A DNA stretch of 64,000 nt, taken from positions 82,273 to 146,272 of the forward strand of contig NZ_MCRI01000003.1 in NCBI RefSeq assembly GCF_001720165.1. The letters are read 5' to 3'. The notes beneath the pieces are model-generated. The model did no database searches. It was not told the DNA's origin and saw only the letters and a program-made list of their open reading frames with translations. The stretch is from Methylophaga muralis (GTDB taxonomy: Bacteria > Pseudomonadota > Gammaproteobacteria > Nitrosococcales > Methylophagaceae). Made by a program: the position numbers and the translations under genes. This document shows, piece by piece, positions 25,967 to 35,134 of the stretch (within the stretch, counting starts at the first letter, position 1; the number at the start of each line of letters is the position of its first letter).

Positions 25967-27049
25967 ATGACTAGCCCCGCGCAAATTGAGGAAATCGTCA
26001 AAAATTATCAGGATCCCTCAACGCTGATCACGTTCGGCGATACTCGCGCCACGGTCAAGGTTTTGCAGGACGATAATCAGACCCAGGTTGATGTTGTGCT
26101 GGGCTATCCAGTCAAAGGTTATGCGGCTGAACTGGCCCAAAACCTCAAACAATTAATCGAAGCCGATGGCGCAACCAATGTCAGCGTTAACATCACTACT
26201 AAAATTGTTAAACATAAAGTGCAGCAGGGCGTTCCAGCACTGGAAAATGTTAAAAATATTATTGCAGTAGCTTCTGGTAAAGGTGGGGTAGGTAAATCGA
26301 CTACTTCAGTCAATCTGGCATTGGCTTTGGCAGCTGAAGGCGCCACAGTAGGTATTCTGGATGCTGATATCTATGGTCCAAGCCAGCCGCGTATGCTTGG
26401 CACCACGCAACGTCCTGAATCCATTGATGGCAAATCAATCGAGCCAATTGAAAGCTATGGCATTCAAAGCATGTCGATTGGTTTTTTAATCGATGAAGAA
26501 GAGCCGATGATCTGGCGTGGCCCAATGGTCACTCAGGCTTTGCAGCAAATGCTGGGCGACACCAACTGGAAAGAACTGGATTATCTGGTTATCGATTTAC
26601 CACCTGGTACTGGCGATATTCAGTTGACCTTGTCGCAAAAAGTCCCAGTGAGTGGTGCTGTTATCGTGACAACTCCACAGGATATTTCATTGCTTGATGC
26701 CCGTAAGGCATTAAAAATGTTTGAAAAAGTGAAGGTTCCGGTATTAGGTGTCATTGAAAACATGAGCACACATATCTGCAGCCAATGTGGTCATGAAGAG
26801 CATATCTTCGGTGCGGGTGGCGGGCAGTCAATGGCTGATCAATATGGCGTGAATATGCTGGGCAGTTTGCCTTTAGATATTCATATCCGTGAAGATGCCG
26901 ACAATGGTCAGCCGACGGTAGTAAAAGATCCGGATGGCGATATCGCGATGGCGTATCGTGGAATAGCTCGACGGATTGCTGCTAATCTGGCGATGCAGGG
27001 TAAAAATTATGCGGCTGCCTTCCCGAATATAGTTATCAAGAACGATTAA
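25967..27049 (+). CDS. apbC: Iron-sulfur cluster carrier protein, Mrp/ApbC family
   Basis: The 360-residue P-loop protein has an N-terminal FeS-assembly (MIP18/DUF59-like) domain of about 90 residues. The Mrp ATPase domain follows, with the deviant Walker A ASGKGGVGKST and the cluster-binding CSQCGHEE pair. Mrp/ApbC proteins hold and transfer iron-sulfur clusters to apoproteins in the cytoplasm. I choose the ATG at 25967, with CAGGAG six bases upstream, over an earlier in-frame start at 25892 that would add 25 unconserved residues. Next comes dcd, a neighbour seen in several gammaproteobacteria. Confidence 0.93.
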   Translation: MTSPAQIEEIVKNYQDPSTLITFGDTRATVKVLQDDNQTQVDVVLGYPVKGYAAELAQNLKQLIEADGATNVSVNITTKIVKHKVQQGVPALENVKNIIAVASGKGGVGKSTTSVNLALALAAEGATVGILDADIYGPSQPRMLGTTQRPESIDGKSIEPIESYGIQSMSIGFLIDEEEPMIWRGPMVTQALQQMLGDTNWKELDYLVIDLPPGTGDIQLTLSQKVPVSGAVIVTTPQDISLLDARKALKMFEKVKVPVLGVIENMSTHICSQCGHEEHIFGAGGGQSMADQYGVNMLGSLPLDIHIREDADNGQPTVVKDPDGDIAMAYRGIARRIAANLAMQGKNYAAAFPNIVIKND

Positions 27050-27090
27050 TCAGGCTATCATCAACATCTTTTGAGCTTAACTGACGGACT

Positions 27091-27657
27091 ATGAGCATAA
27101 AATCAGATAAATGGATCCGCCGTATGGCAGAACAGCACGGCATGATCTCGCCGTTCGAGCCAGGTCAGGTTCGTGAACGTGAAGGACAGCGCATTATTTC
27201 CTATGGTACATCCAGCTATGGCTATGATGTACGCTGTTCCACTGAGTTTAAAATCTTTACCAATATCAATTCAGCGATTGTTGATCCGAAAAATTTTGAT
27301 GCCAGCAGTTTTGTGGATATCACTTCTGACGTTTGCATTATTCCGCCGAATTCATTTGCTTTGGCCCGTACAATTGAATCGTTCAAAATTCCCCGCAACG
27401 TGTTGACGGTCTGTTTGGGTAAATCCACTTATGCCAGATGCGGCATTATTGTGAATGTCACGCCGTTAGAGCCTGAATGGGAAGGTCAGGTAACCTTGGA
27501 ATTTTCCAATACCACGCCGTTACCTGCAAAAATTTACGCTAATGAAGGTGTGGCGCAAATGTTGTTCTTTGAATCTGATGAAGTCTGTGAGACCTCGTAT
27601 GCTGACAGAGCTGGTAAATACCAGGGTCAGCAGGGCGTGACTTTACCGAAATCCTGA
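27091..27657 (+). CDS. dcd: dCTP deaminase
   Basis: The 188-residue protein converts dCTP to dUTP, feeding thymidylate synthesis. It has [25 protein letters not shown] and the catalytic segment [23 protein letters not shown] (part), with the glutamate acting as general base. Length is close to the 193 of the E. coli enzyme. The sequence fits the Dcd branch better than plain dUTPase. It is followed after 13 bases by a WD40 lipoprotein gene. Confidence 0.96.
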   Translation: MSIKSDKWIRRMAEQHGMISPFEPGQVREREGQRIISYGTSSYGYDVRCSTEFKIFTNINSAIVDPKNFDASSFVDITSDVCIIPPNSFALARTIESFKIPRNVLTVCLGKSTYARCGIIVNVTPLEPEWEGQVTLEFSNTTPLPAKIYANEGVAQMLFFESDEVCETSYADRAGKYQGQQGVTLPKS

Positions 27658-27670
27658 TAGAGGCTTGACC

Positions 27671-28702
27671 GTGCAAAGCATCAGCAGATTCATTTTACCG
27701 GGGCTGCTGCTATTGCTTAGCGGTTGTGAAGGTCAGCCTCAACAAACTTATCAATGGCAACACAGCGATGGCAGTTATGCCGCGACCTTTTCAGCTGATG
27801 GACAGTTTCTGTTATCGGCCGATGTAGATGCAGCGGCCAGACTTTGGAATCTGCAGAATAATCAGGTCAAATACAGTTGGCAAAGCCAACAGCAAGAAAC
27901 GGTTCGCAGTACCTCAGTGGCATTAGCCAAATCCAGTCCGGTTGCTGCAACTGTTGAGTTCGATACCGTCATGTTATGGAACACGCAAAGCGGTATGCCT
28001 GAAAACCGCTTAACCTTTCCATTACGAATCAAATCACTAGATATATCGCCTGATGGACGATTTCTACTATTAGCGTTAGCTGACAGTACGGCGGTGTATT
28101 TTGATATCACTGCCAATCAGGTGCGCCATGTGTTTGAACATGATGGTGCAGCGGTAGATTCCCCGGTGAAACATCCGATTAACACGGTGGCAATCTCACC
28201 AGATGGAAAAACAGCATTAACCGGTGGTGACGATCGCACGGCTCGCTTATGGGATTTGCAAAATGGCGAACAACTACAGAATTGGGTGCATGGTAATAAT
28301 GTGAATCTGGTGAAGTTCGATCCCCAAAGCCGATTTGTTTTCACGGCTGCAGACAATGATCATTCCTATCTCTGGTCGTTAGCCGATGGCAGCCAACAAT
28401 CACAATTACGCAGTTCAGCCTGGCCGAAATCAATGCCGATACCGGATTTTCCAGTATTTACCACAACGACGACAGCCGTTAACTTTTCTCAGGATGGCAT
28501 GTTATTAGTTACCGGTCATGCAGCAGAACGCCTCTGCGTCTGGCAACTGCCTCAGGGCGATAAACTACGTTGCTGGAAAGTAACCAGACAAAATCCACTT
28601 AATCCCGGCATGGTTATCCAAGCGGTGTCTTTTGTTGCTAACGACAGTGCGGTTTTAAGCATTGCCGGTACAGGTGAAGCGCAGCAATGGCAGTGGAGGT
28701 AA
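27671..28702 (+). CDS. WD40-repeat lipoprotein
   Basis: A signal peptide with the lipobox LLLSGC is followed by about six WD40-like blades, for example FSADGQFLLSADVDAAARLWNL, ISPDGKTALTGGDDRTARLWDL and FSQDGMLLVTGH...LCVWQL (quoted in part). The 343-residue product is predicted to be a lipid-anchored beta-propeller facing the periplasm, a scaffold for protein contacts. No partner is evident. I take the GTG at 27671, seven bases after AGAGG; a TTG at 27665 is too close to it. It lies between dcd and the YqfO-like gene with short gaps, suggesting one operon. Confidence 0.82.
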   Translation: MQSISRFILPGLLLLLSGCEGQPQQTYQWQHSDGSYAATFSADGQFLLSADVDAAARLWNLQNNQVKYSWQSQQQETVRSTSVALAKSSPVAATVEFDTVMLWNTQSGMPENRLTFPLRIKSLDISPDGRFLLLALADSTAVYFDITANQVRHVFEHDGAAVDSPVKHPINTVAISPDGKTALTGGDDRTARLWDLQNGEQLQNWVHGNNVNLVKFDPQSRFVFTAADNDHSYLWSLADGSQQSQLRSSAWPKSMPIPDFPVFTTTTTAVNFSQDGMLLVTGHAAERLCVWQLPQGDKLRCWKVTRQNPLNPGMVIQAVSFVANDSAVLSIAGTGEAQQWQWR

Positions 28703-28705
28703 AAT

Positions 28706-29023
28706 ATGTACAAACTGGTGTTTTTTGTTCCGGAAAGCCATAAAGAATTAGTCAAAGAAGCCATTTTTAATGCGGGCGCCGGTCAATTTGATGGCTATGA
28801 GTTTTGCAGTTGGGAAACGTTGGGCACTGGTCAGTTCCGTCCTTTATCTGGCAGCCAGCCATTTATCGGCGAAAGCGGAAAAATAGAGCAGGTCAATGAA
28901 TATCGCGTTGAAACAATCTGTACGAACGACACTATCAAAGCTGCTGTCTCAGCTTTGAAACTTGCCCATCCATACGAAGAGCCTGCTTATCAGTACTGGC
29001 TAGTAAATCAAGAGGATTTTTAA
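28706..29023 (+). CDS. YqfO/NIF3-C-like small protein (CutA-type fold)
   Basis: The 105-residue protein resembles the stand-alone form of the inserted domain of NIF3/YqfO proteins: YKLVFFVPESHKELVKEAIF, GAGQFDGYEFCSWE, GTGQFRPL and the closing HPYEEPAYQYW. These small proteins form CutA-like trimers; their function is not known, although metal or nucleotide sensing has been proposed for relatives. GGAGG overlaps the end of the upstream gene, and pepN starts five bases downstream, so it is in the same transcript. Confidence 0.85.
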   Translation: MYKLVFFVPESHKELVKEAIFNAGAGQFDGYEFCSWETLGTGQFRPLSGSQPFIGESGKIEQVNEYRVETICTNDTIKAAVSALKLAHPYEEPAYQYWLVNQEDF

Positions 29024-29027
29024 TTTA

Positions 29028-31679
29028 ATGAACGCACCTGCGTCTCCACAAACGATTCGTCTCGCGGATTATACGGTTCCATCCTATCTGGTCGACAATG
29101 TTGATTTACATTTTGATTTGGATGCGTCAACCACTCAAGTTACCAGCATTCTCAATATGCGACGCAATCCTAAAGGACCAGGTGAAGACTGTGTGTTGAA
29201 TGGAGAACATCTTCAGCTGGTCAGTATCAAGTTAGATGGTCGATTGTTAACCGCTGCAGAATTTCAACGTTCCAATACACAATTGATTTTGCCGCAATTG
29301 CCGGAAAAATTTCAGTTGGAGATTGTCACCGAAATTCATCCGGATCAAAACACCGCACTGGAAGGGCTTTACCACTCAGGTACTTTAGTTTGCACCCAAT
29401 GTGAAGCTGAAGGTTTTCGGCGGATTACCTATTATCCGGATCGCCCGGATGTGATGGCGGTGTTTACCGTGACCATTACTGCTGATAAACAGCAATGGCC
29501 GATTCTATTATCTAACGGTAACTTGCAAGAGCAGGGTGAACTGGAAGATGGACGTCATTGGGTTCGCTGGCATGATCCCCATCCGAAGCCTTGTTATTTG
29601 TTTGCTCTGGTTGCTGGCGATTTATATATGCAACAGGATAGCTTCACAACCATTAGTGGCCGTGACGTGACTCTGCAGATTTATGTGGATAAAGAAAATC
29701 ACGATAAGTGTGATCACGCTTTGATGTCATTAAAACAATCCATGCGTTGGGATGAAGAAGCCTATGGTCGTGAATACGATCTGGATGTCTTCATGATTGT
29801 AGCGGTCAATGATTTCAATATGGGCGCAATGGAAAACAAGGGGTTGAATATCTTCAATGCCGCTTGTGTTTTGGCCAGCCCGCAGACAGCGACGGATAAC
29901 GATTTTTATACGATCCAAAGTATCGTCGGACACGAATATTTCCATAACTGGTCCGGCAATCGAGTGACTTGCCGTGATTGGTTCCAGCTTAGCCTGAAAG
30001 AAGGCTTCACGGTAATGCGTGATCAATCATTCAGTGCTGATTTGAACTCTGCAGCCGTGCAACGAATTGATGATGTGGATCAGTTACGCAGCTTGCAGTT
30101 TGCTGAAGATGCCGGACCGATGGCGCATCCTGTGCGTCCTGATAGCTATATTGAGATTAGTAACTTTTATACCGTCACTATTTACGAGAAAGGCGCCGAA
30201 GTTGTTCGCATGATCAAAACCCTGTTGGGCGATGAAGGTTTTCGTAAAGGCACCGATTTATACTTCGACCGGCATGATGGTCAGGCGGTGACCACCGATG
30301 ATTTTGTTAAAGCCATGGAAGAAGCCAATCACTATGATCTGACGCAGTTCAAACGTTGGTATACCCAGGCGGGAACACCCGTCATTACAGCTTTTTATAA
30401 TTATGATGCCATAAAGAAAATATTTACCTTAACCCTGCAGCAATCATGCCCAGCAACGCCTGGCCAGACTGAAAAGCAACCGTTCTTAATTCCGGTTGCC
30501 ATGGGACTATTGGACTCTGCAGGCAATAGTTTGCCATTGCAATTGATTGATGAAGCTCAACCCTATGATAAAGACACTCGCGTATTAGAGTTAAACGAAT
30601 CAGAACAGACATTCCGCTTCATCGGCGTAGAGCAGAAGCCGATTGTTTCATTACTTCGTGGATTTTCAGCGCCGGTTAAATTGCTGATTGAACGTGATAA
30701 TGAAGAACTCGCGTTCTTAATGGCCAATGAGAAAGACAGCTTTAACCGCTGGGATGCAGGTCAAAGTTTGTTTATTCAAATCATGCTGTCGTTAATTGCA
30801 GATTATCAACAGAACACTGCCTTACAACTGCCCGAGATCCTGGTAAAGCAGTGTGCTGCCGTGTTGCAAGATAAAGCTGCCGATCCGGCATTGGTTGCGC
30901 GCATGCTGACATTGCCTTCTGAGAATTATCTGGCAGCGCAGATGAAGGTTGCCGATGTCGATGCCATCCATCATGTGCGTAAGTTTGTAAAAGATAGCTT
31001 GGCAATGCAGTTGAAAGCGCAATTTGATGCGTTGTACCAACAACATAATCTGCCAAACGTGGCTTATCAGTTTAACTCTGAGCATATGGGACGACGTAGC
31101 CTGAAAAATGTTTGCCTGGGGTATCTGATGGCAACTAACGATCCGATGCAGACGCAGCGTTGTCTGAAGCAGATGAAACAAGCCGATAACATGACCGATA
31201 CCCTTGCGGGCTTAAGGTTGATGGTTGACCAAGCTGGAATCGAACGTGAGCACGCCTTACGGGCATTTTATGAACAATGGCAACATGACCGTCAGGTAGT
31301 TGATAAGTGGTTGACGGTGCAGGCGCTATCGAGCTTGCCTGATACATTGATACGCATTAAAGGTTTGATGAAGCATCCGGCATTCAGTATTAAAAACCCG
31401 AATAATGTCAGGGCATTGATTGGGCAATTCTGTCGTAATAACCCTGCGTTATTCCACGCAAAAGATGGCAGTGGCTATCGTTTTCTGGCCGAACAGATTC
31501 TGGTTTTGGACAAACTCAATCCACAAGTGGCATCAAGACAGTTAGGGGCATTTAATTCATGGCGTCGATATGATGAAAAACGTCAGCAAATGATGCGGGA
31601 AGCCTTACAAAGCATTGCGCAACAGCAGGATCTCTCGTCTGATGTTTATGAGATCGTTAATAAATATCTGGCGGACTGA
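29028..31679 (+). CDS. pepN: Aminopeptidase N (M1 family)
   Basis: The 883-residue zinc aminopeptidase removes N-terminal residues from peptides in the cytoplasm. It has the exopeptidase motif GAMENKGLN, the zinc site VGHEYFHNWSGNRVT (HEYFH with the distal glutamate in LKEG), and the catalytic tyrosine in the NFYTVTIYEKGAEVV region. C-terminal helical domains fill residues 540-883. Its length is near E. coli PepN (870). It shares one base with the start of the HIT gene and lies five bases after the YqfO-like gene. Confidence 0.96.
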   Translation: MNAPASPQTIRLADYTVPSYLVDNVDLHFDLDASTTQVTSILNMRRNPKGPGEDCVLNGEHLQLVSIKLDGRLLTAAEFQRSNTQLILPQLPEKFQLEIVTEIHPDQNTALEGLYHSGTLVCTQCEAEGFRRITYYPDRPDVMAVFTVTITADKQQWPILLSNGNLQEQGELEDGRHWVRWHDPHPKPCYLFALVAGDLYMQQDSFTTISGRDVTLQIYVDKENHDKCDHALMSLKQSMRWDEEAYGREYDLDVFMIVAVNDFNMGAMENKGLNIFNAACVLASPQTATDNDFYTIQSIVGHEYFHNWSGNRVTCRDWFQLSLKEGFTVMRDQSFSADLNSAAVQRIDDVDQLRSLQFAEDAGPMAHPVRPDSYIEISNFYTVTIYEKGAEVVRMIKTLLGDEGFRKGTDLYFDRHDGQAVTTDDFVKAMEEANHYDLTQFKRWYTQAGTPVITAFYNYDAIKKIFTLTLQQSCPATPGQTEKQPFLIPVAMGLLDSAGNSLPLQLIDEAQPYDKDTRVLELNESEQTFRFIGVEQKPIVSLLRGFSAPVKLLIERDNEELAFLMANEKDSFNRWDAGQSLFIQIMLSLIADYQQNTALQLPEILVKQCAAVLQDKAADPALVARMLTLPSENYLAAQMKVADVDAIHHVRKFVKDSLAMQLKAQFDALYQQHNLPNVAYQFNSEHMGRRSLKNVCLGYLMATNDPMQTQRCLKQMKQADNMTDTLAGLRLMVDQAGIEREHALRAFYEQWQHDRQVVDKWLTVQALSSLPDTLIRIKGLMKHPAFSIKNPNNVRALIGQFCRNNPALFHAKDGSGYRFLAEQILVLDKLNPQVASRQLGAFNSWRRYDEKRQQMMREALQSIAQQQDLSSDVYEIVNKYLAD

Positions 31680-32116
31680 TGAAATTTCAACTGCATGCTC
31701 AACTTGAGGCAGATACGTTTGTAGTCGGAGACTTGCCGCTGTGTCGGCTGTTATTGATGAATGACGCGCGATTTCCATGGGTGATTCTGGTACCGCGTCG
31801 ATTGGACGTCAGCGAAGTCTACGATTTACATATGCAGGAGCAACAAATGCTGTGGCAGGAATCTGCCCTGGTTGCCGAAAAATTGATGCAGCTGACCAAG
31901 GCAGACAAAATGAATCTGGCGGCGCTGGGTAATGTGGTTCCTCAATTACATGTGCATCATGTAGCGCGCTTTAAAACCGATGCAGTTTGGCCAAAACCAA
32001 TTTGGGGGCAGGGCACTGCCGAGCCCTATAGTGAGTCGGATAAACAGCTTATGCTGCGTAACTTAAGTGAGATGTTTAGAGGATTTCTCATTAGTGGACA
32101 AAGTCTTAACGTTTAG
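31679..32116 (+). CDS. HIT-domain protein
   Basis: The 145-residue protein carries the histidine-triad motif as QLHVHHVAR, preceded by GNVVPQLH, and an upstream FPWVILVPRR segment typical of the bacterial HIT subgroup with a C-terminal WPKPIWG. HIT proteins hydrolyse or transfer nucleotides (for example Ap4A or AMP-lysine derivatives) through a histidine intermediate. The substrate is not clear here. It follows pepN with a one-base overlap, and the DUF2835 gene starts inside its last 23 bases. Confidence 0.9.
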   Translation: MKFQLHAQLEADTFVVGDLPLCRLLLMNDARFPWVILVPRRLDVSEVYDLHMQEQQMLWQESALVAEKLMQLTKADKMNLAALGNVVPQLHVHHVARFKTDAVWPKPIWGQGTAEPYSESDKQLMLRNLSEMFRGFLISGQSLNV

Positions 32117-32321
32117 ACTTAATGTCGATAGGGAAGAGGCAATGCGCTATTATCGCGGCGAAGCCTCTGCCGTTGTTGCCAGAACGGATACCGGACAGTC
32201 ATTACAGTTTCCGGCTTTACATGTTAGGCGTTTTATTACACAAAACGGTATTCATGGACGATTCCGGATTCGTTTTGATGATAAACATAAATTGCTTAAT
32301 CTGGAGCGTTTAGGCGATTAA
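32094..32321 (+). CDS. DUF2835 family small protein
   Basis: A 75-residue protein beginning at a GTG (32094) with TAGAGGA about ten bases upstream. It reads KVLTFRLNVDREEAMRYYRG, then VVARTDTGQSLQFPALHVRRF and GIHGRFRIRFD, the conserved core of DUF2835 (PF11197). The function of the family is unknown. Starting inside the HIT gene (23-base overlap), it is almost certainly its co-translated partner. Its stop codon overlaps the end of the convergent GGDEF/EAL gene by four bases. Confidence 0.8.
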   Translation: MDKVLTFRLNVDREEAMRYYRGEASAVVARTDTGQSLQFPALHVRRFITQNGIHGRFRIRFDDKHKLLNLERLGD

Positions 32322-35128
32322 TCCGAAAGATTTGCATCGTCCAATAAAGCCGGTTTTGGACGACCGATATGATAACCCTGTGCGTAATCGACGCCGATGG
32401 TTTTCAACATTGTCACAATAGCTTCATCTTCAACAAATTCGGCAATAGTCTTTTTGCCCATACCCTTGGCAACATCCACCAAAGCTTTTACAAACAAACG
32501 ATCATCCGGGTTATCACAAATATGGCGGATGAATGCGCCATCAATTTTAACAATGGCCACTGGCAACTCTCGCATATAACGGAACGAGGCAAAACCGGTA
32601 CCGAAATCATCCAATGAAAACTGGCAGCCGAGTTTATTAATTTTCAACATCATTGTTTTGGCTTGACCATAATCCGCCACCGCCGCAGTTTCTGTAAGTT
32701 CAAAAATCAGGTTGCCTGGTTTGGCACCAGTTTCTCGAAGTAAGCGCTTTAAGCGTGGCAATAACTCAGGATCCGAAGTGGCATGCGCCGATAAATTTAA
32801 TGACAGTGAAATTGGGGTAGGCAGCTGATCAAACTCAGCTTGCTTGTGTACACCCATTTTCAAAACATGATGATCTATTTGATGAATCAAACCTGTTTGT
32901 TCGGCAACTTCAATAAAGCTGCCAGGCATATGCAAAGTACCATCAGCATCCTCAAGTCGCAGCAACGCCTCGTAATGACTGACCTTATTGGTAGTCAAAT
33001 CAAGAATAGGTTGATAGTGAAATATAAAGCGTTGGTTTTTTTCAGCCAGTGCATCGATGATTTTTTGTTTCCAAAGAATTCGATTTTGCAGATGACTGCG
33101 TGTTTTATCGTCGATGTTGAATGTATGCCAGGTATTTTTACCTTTTGCCTTGGCTTGATACATCGCTAGATCAGCATTGCTTAAAAGTGCATCAATTCCT
33201 TGTCCAGCCAGTGGAAATTTAACCAGCCCCATACTTGATGAAATATGGTAGCTAATGTGCTGATAGATAAAGTTTAATTCAGCCAGCTGTACGGCAATTT
33301 TTTTGCAAAACTGCTCGGCACCCTTCAAATCAGTCTGTGGCAGGAGAATGGCGAATTCGTCTCCTCCAAGTCTTGCTACCAGATCGGTAGAGCGGGTCAC
33401 TTTACTCAGTACCTGAGCGACCCGTTTAAGCAATTGATCACCGATATTATGGCCACAGCTGTCATTTAAGTCCTTGAACTGATCCAGATCCAGCACCAGT
33501 AATACGCCCTTGCTGCCTACTTTTTCTGCATGAAGCAATATGCGTTCGAACTCGACATTAAATTTAAAGCGATTGTATAAACCCGTTAAGGCATCATGCT
33601 CGGCCATCCACAGAATTTGATCTTCATTATGTTTTTTCTCGGTAATATCAACGCCGACAGACAAAATCACGGAATCATTGTTCTGAACATTAAGGCTTGA
33701 ATGCATCCAGGAAATAACGCGAACATTATCTTTACGGTGAATGAAGTCAGCTTCCATTTGTTGGACACTGGAACGCTTTTCTTTAATGTCCGTGAGTGCC
33801 TGATAGATATGCGGCCATTCTTCTGGTGAGAAAAAACCTTGTATCGGCTTATTAATAATTTCATTGGCCGATATGCCGGTAATTCGTTCAGCGTATTGAT
33901 TGAAAGAGGTAATACGACATTGCTGGTCGAGCGTGATGATAATTAATTGTGCTGTATTAATCAGGTTTTTAACAAAATCTCGTTCCTGTTGCAGGGCGAA
34001 TGTCTGTTTTTCTACAGAAATGTGAAGTTGTTCCAGCTGAGTAGTGAGTGAGACTGTTGCCGTTTCAAGCAGGTCCAGTTCATCGGTTGACTGATGATGT
34101 GGTGGCGGGGAAACGGACTGGCGAACAAGCTGATACTGTTGTTTTGCCAGTAATGGCAACGCTTTTGAAACTTGGGAGAGGCGGCGTAAAGGGGAGGAAA
34201 TAAATAACACCAACGAGCTGCCCAATAATAGAAAACTCAGTACAGCAAACAGGATGTTGCGTATTAAAGATTGATGAAGCTCCTCTTGCTGTTCGCTAAT
34301 ATTTTCCATGATGACAAACAGCACATCTTCGCTGCCTTGCGGACGAATCATATGAAACTCGATAGGCAGTCCCGCTGGCCGCATAACATGATTTTGCATA
34401 TGATGAAAATCATGTTGATGAATCTCACCAAACTGTCGTAAATAATTGATATTTTGTTGAAAATGGCTGAGTCCATGAACGTACTTTTCCCAACTTGGCA
34501 GGTAACGATCTTCTGTTTGATCATCACTGGCATAAGAGGAAAGAATGGCCAGATCGGCACCAGTTTTGCTGGAAAATGCCAACAATATTTGACTGATGTC
34601 ATAGCCTAATAACAGCACATATTCAGTTTGATCCTGACTTAGAACAGGAAGCAGCAAATATTGACGACATTGATATCGGCAATCGACCTGACTGTAACTG
34701 GTCTCATTTTCAGCTGTTTGAATCGCATATTGGCTAACGAACTCTGGAACATCCAACCCCCAACCGCCCAGGAATTTTCCATCACGCCGATAGACATGAG
34801 CCACACTGACATTCCAGCCCAATTCCAGTTCACTTTGCTCACGATTAATCAGATCAAGTAACTCAGAGGCGGTGGGGTTATCGTTGGCAGGAATCAACAC
34901 AAATTCAGCAAGACGCTGCAATTCACTTTTAGATGATTCCAGCTGACCATCCAGATACTGGTGATATTGTTGTTGGATTTGCTCGCGTACAAAACCGAAT
35001 TTATGCTGCATATCCCAATAAATCATCAGCGGGAAACTAATGTTGAGAATAATCAGCAAACCACCAAACAGTAATGCGAATTTCCATTTCAGGCTGAAAA
35101 AACGTGATGGGTTGTCAGCTTGATTCAT
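32318..35128 (-). CDS. Membrane sensor with PAS, GGDEF and EAL domains (c-di-GMP turnover)
   Basis: The 936-residue protein has an N-terminal membrane segment (about 15-35), a periplasmic sensor of about 240 residues, a second membrane segment (about 285-310) and a coiled coil. A PAS domain follows (about 390-510; FNQYAERITGISANEIINKP), then GGDEF and EAL. The cyclase domain has RLGGDEFAILLP and an RSTD inhibitory site five residues before it. The phosphodiesterase has HYEALLRL, NLS, DDFGTGFAS, VKIDGAF and AEFVED, so its catalytic residues look intact. It probably degrades c-di-GMP, with GGDEF either active or regulatory. It is last in an operon after the barrel protein and the PstS-like protein, which may feed its sensor. 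Confidence 0.92.
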   Translation of the reverse strand: MNQADNPSRFFSLKWKFALLFGGLLIILNISFPLMIYWDMQHKFGFVREQIQQQYHQYLDGQLESSKSELQRLAEFVLIPANDNPTASELLDLINREQSELELGWNVSVAHVYRRDGKFLGGWGLDVPEFVSQYAIQTAENETSYSQVDCRYQCRQYLLLPVLSQDQTEYVLLLGYDISQILLAFSSKTGADLAILSSYASDDQTEDRYLPSWEKYVHGLSHFQQNINYLRQFGEIHQHDFHHMQNHVMRPAGLPIEFHMIRPQGSEDVLFVIMENISEQQEELHQSLIRNILFAVLSFLLLGSSLVLFISSPLRRLSQVSKALPLLAKQQYQLVRQSVSPPPHHQSTDELDLLETATVSLTTQLEQLHISVEKQTFALQQERDFVKNLINTAQLIIITLDQQCRITSFNQYAERITGISANEIINKPIQGFFSPEEWPHIYQALTDIKEKRSSVQQMEADFIHRKDNVRVISWMHSSLNVQNNDSVILSVGVDITEKKHNEDQILWMAEHDALTGLYNRFKFNVEFERILLHAEKVGSKGVLLVLDLDQFKDLNDSCGHNIGDQLLKRVAQVLSKVTRSTDLVARLGGDEFAILLPQTDLKGAEQFCKKIAVQLAELNFIYQHISYHISSSMGLVKFPLAGQGIDALLSNADLAMYQAKAKGKNTWHTFNIDDKTRSHLQNRILWKQKIIDALAEKNQRFIFHYQPILDLTTNKVSHYEALLRLEDADGTLHMPGSFIEVAEQTGLIHQIDHHVLKMGVHKQAEFDQLPTPISLSLNLSAHATSDPELLPRLKRLLRETGAKPGNLIFELTETAAVADYGQAKTMMLKINKLGCQFSLDDFGTGFASFRYMRELPVAIVKIDGAFIRHICDNPDDRLFVKALVDVAKGMGKKTIAEFVEDEAIVTMLKTIGVDYAQGYHIGRPKPALLDDANLSD

Positions 35129-35134
35129 GGATAT

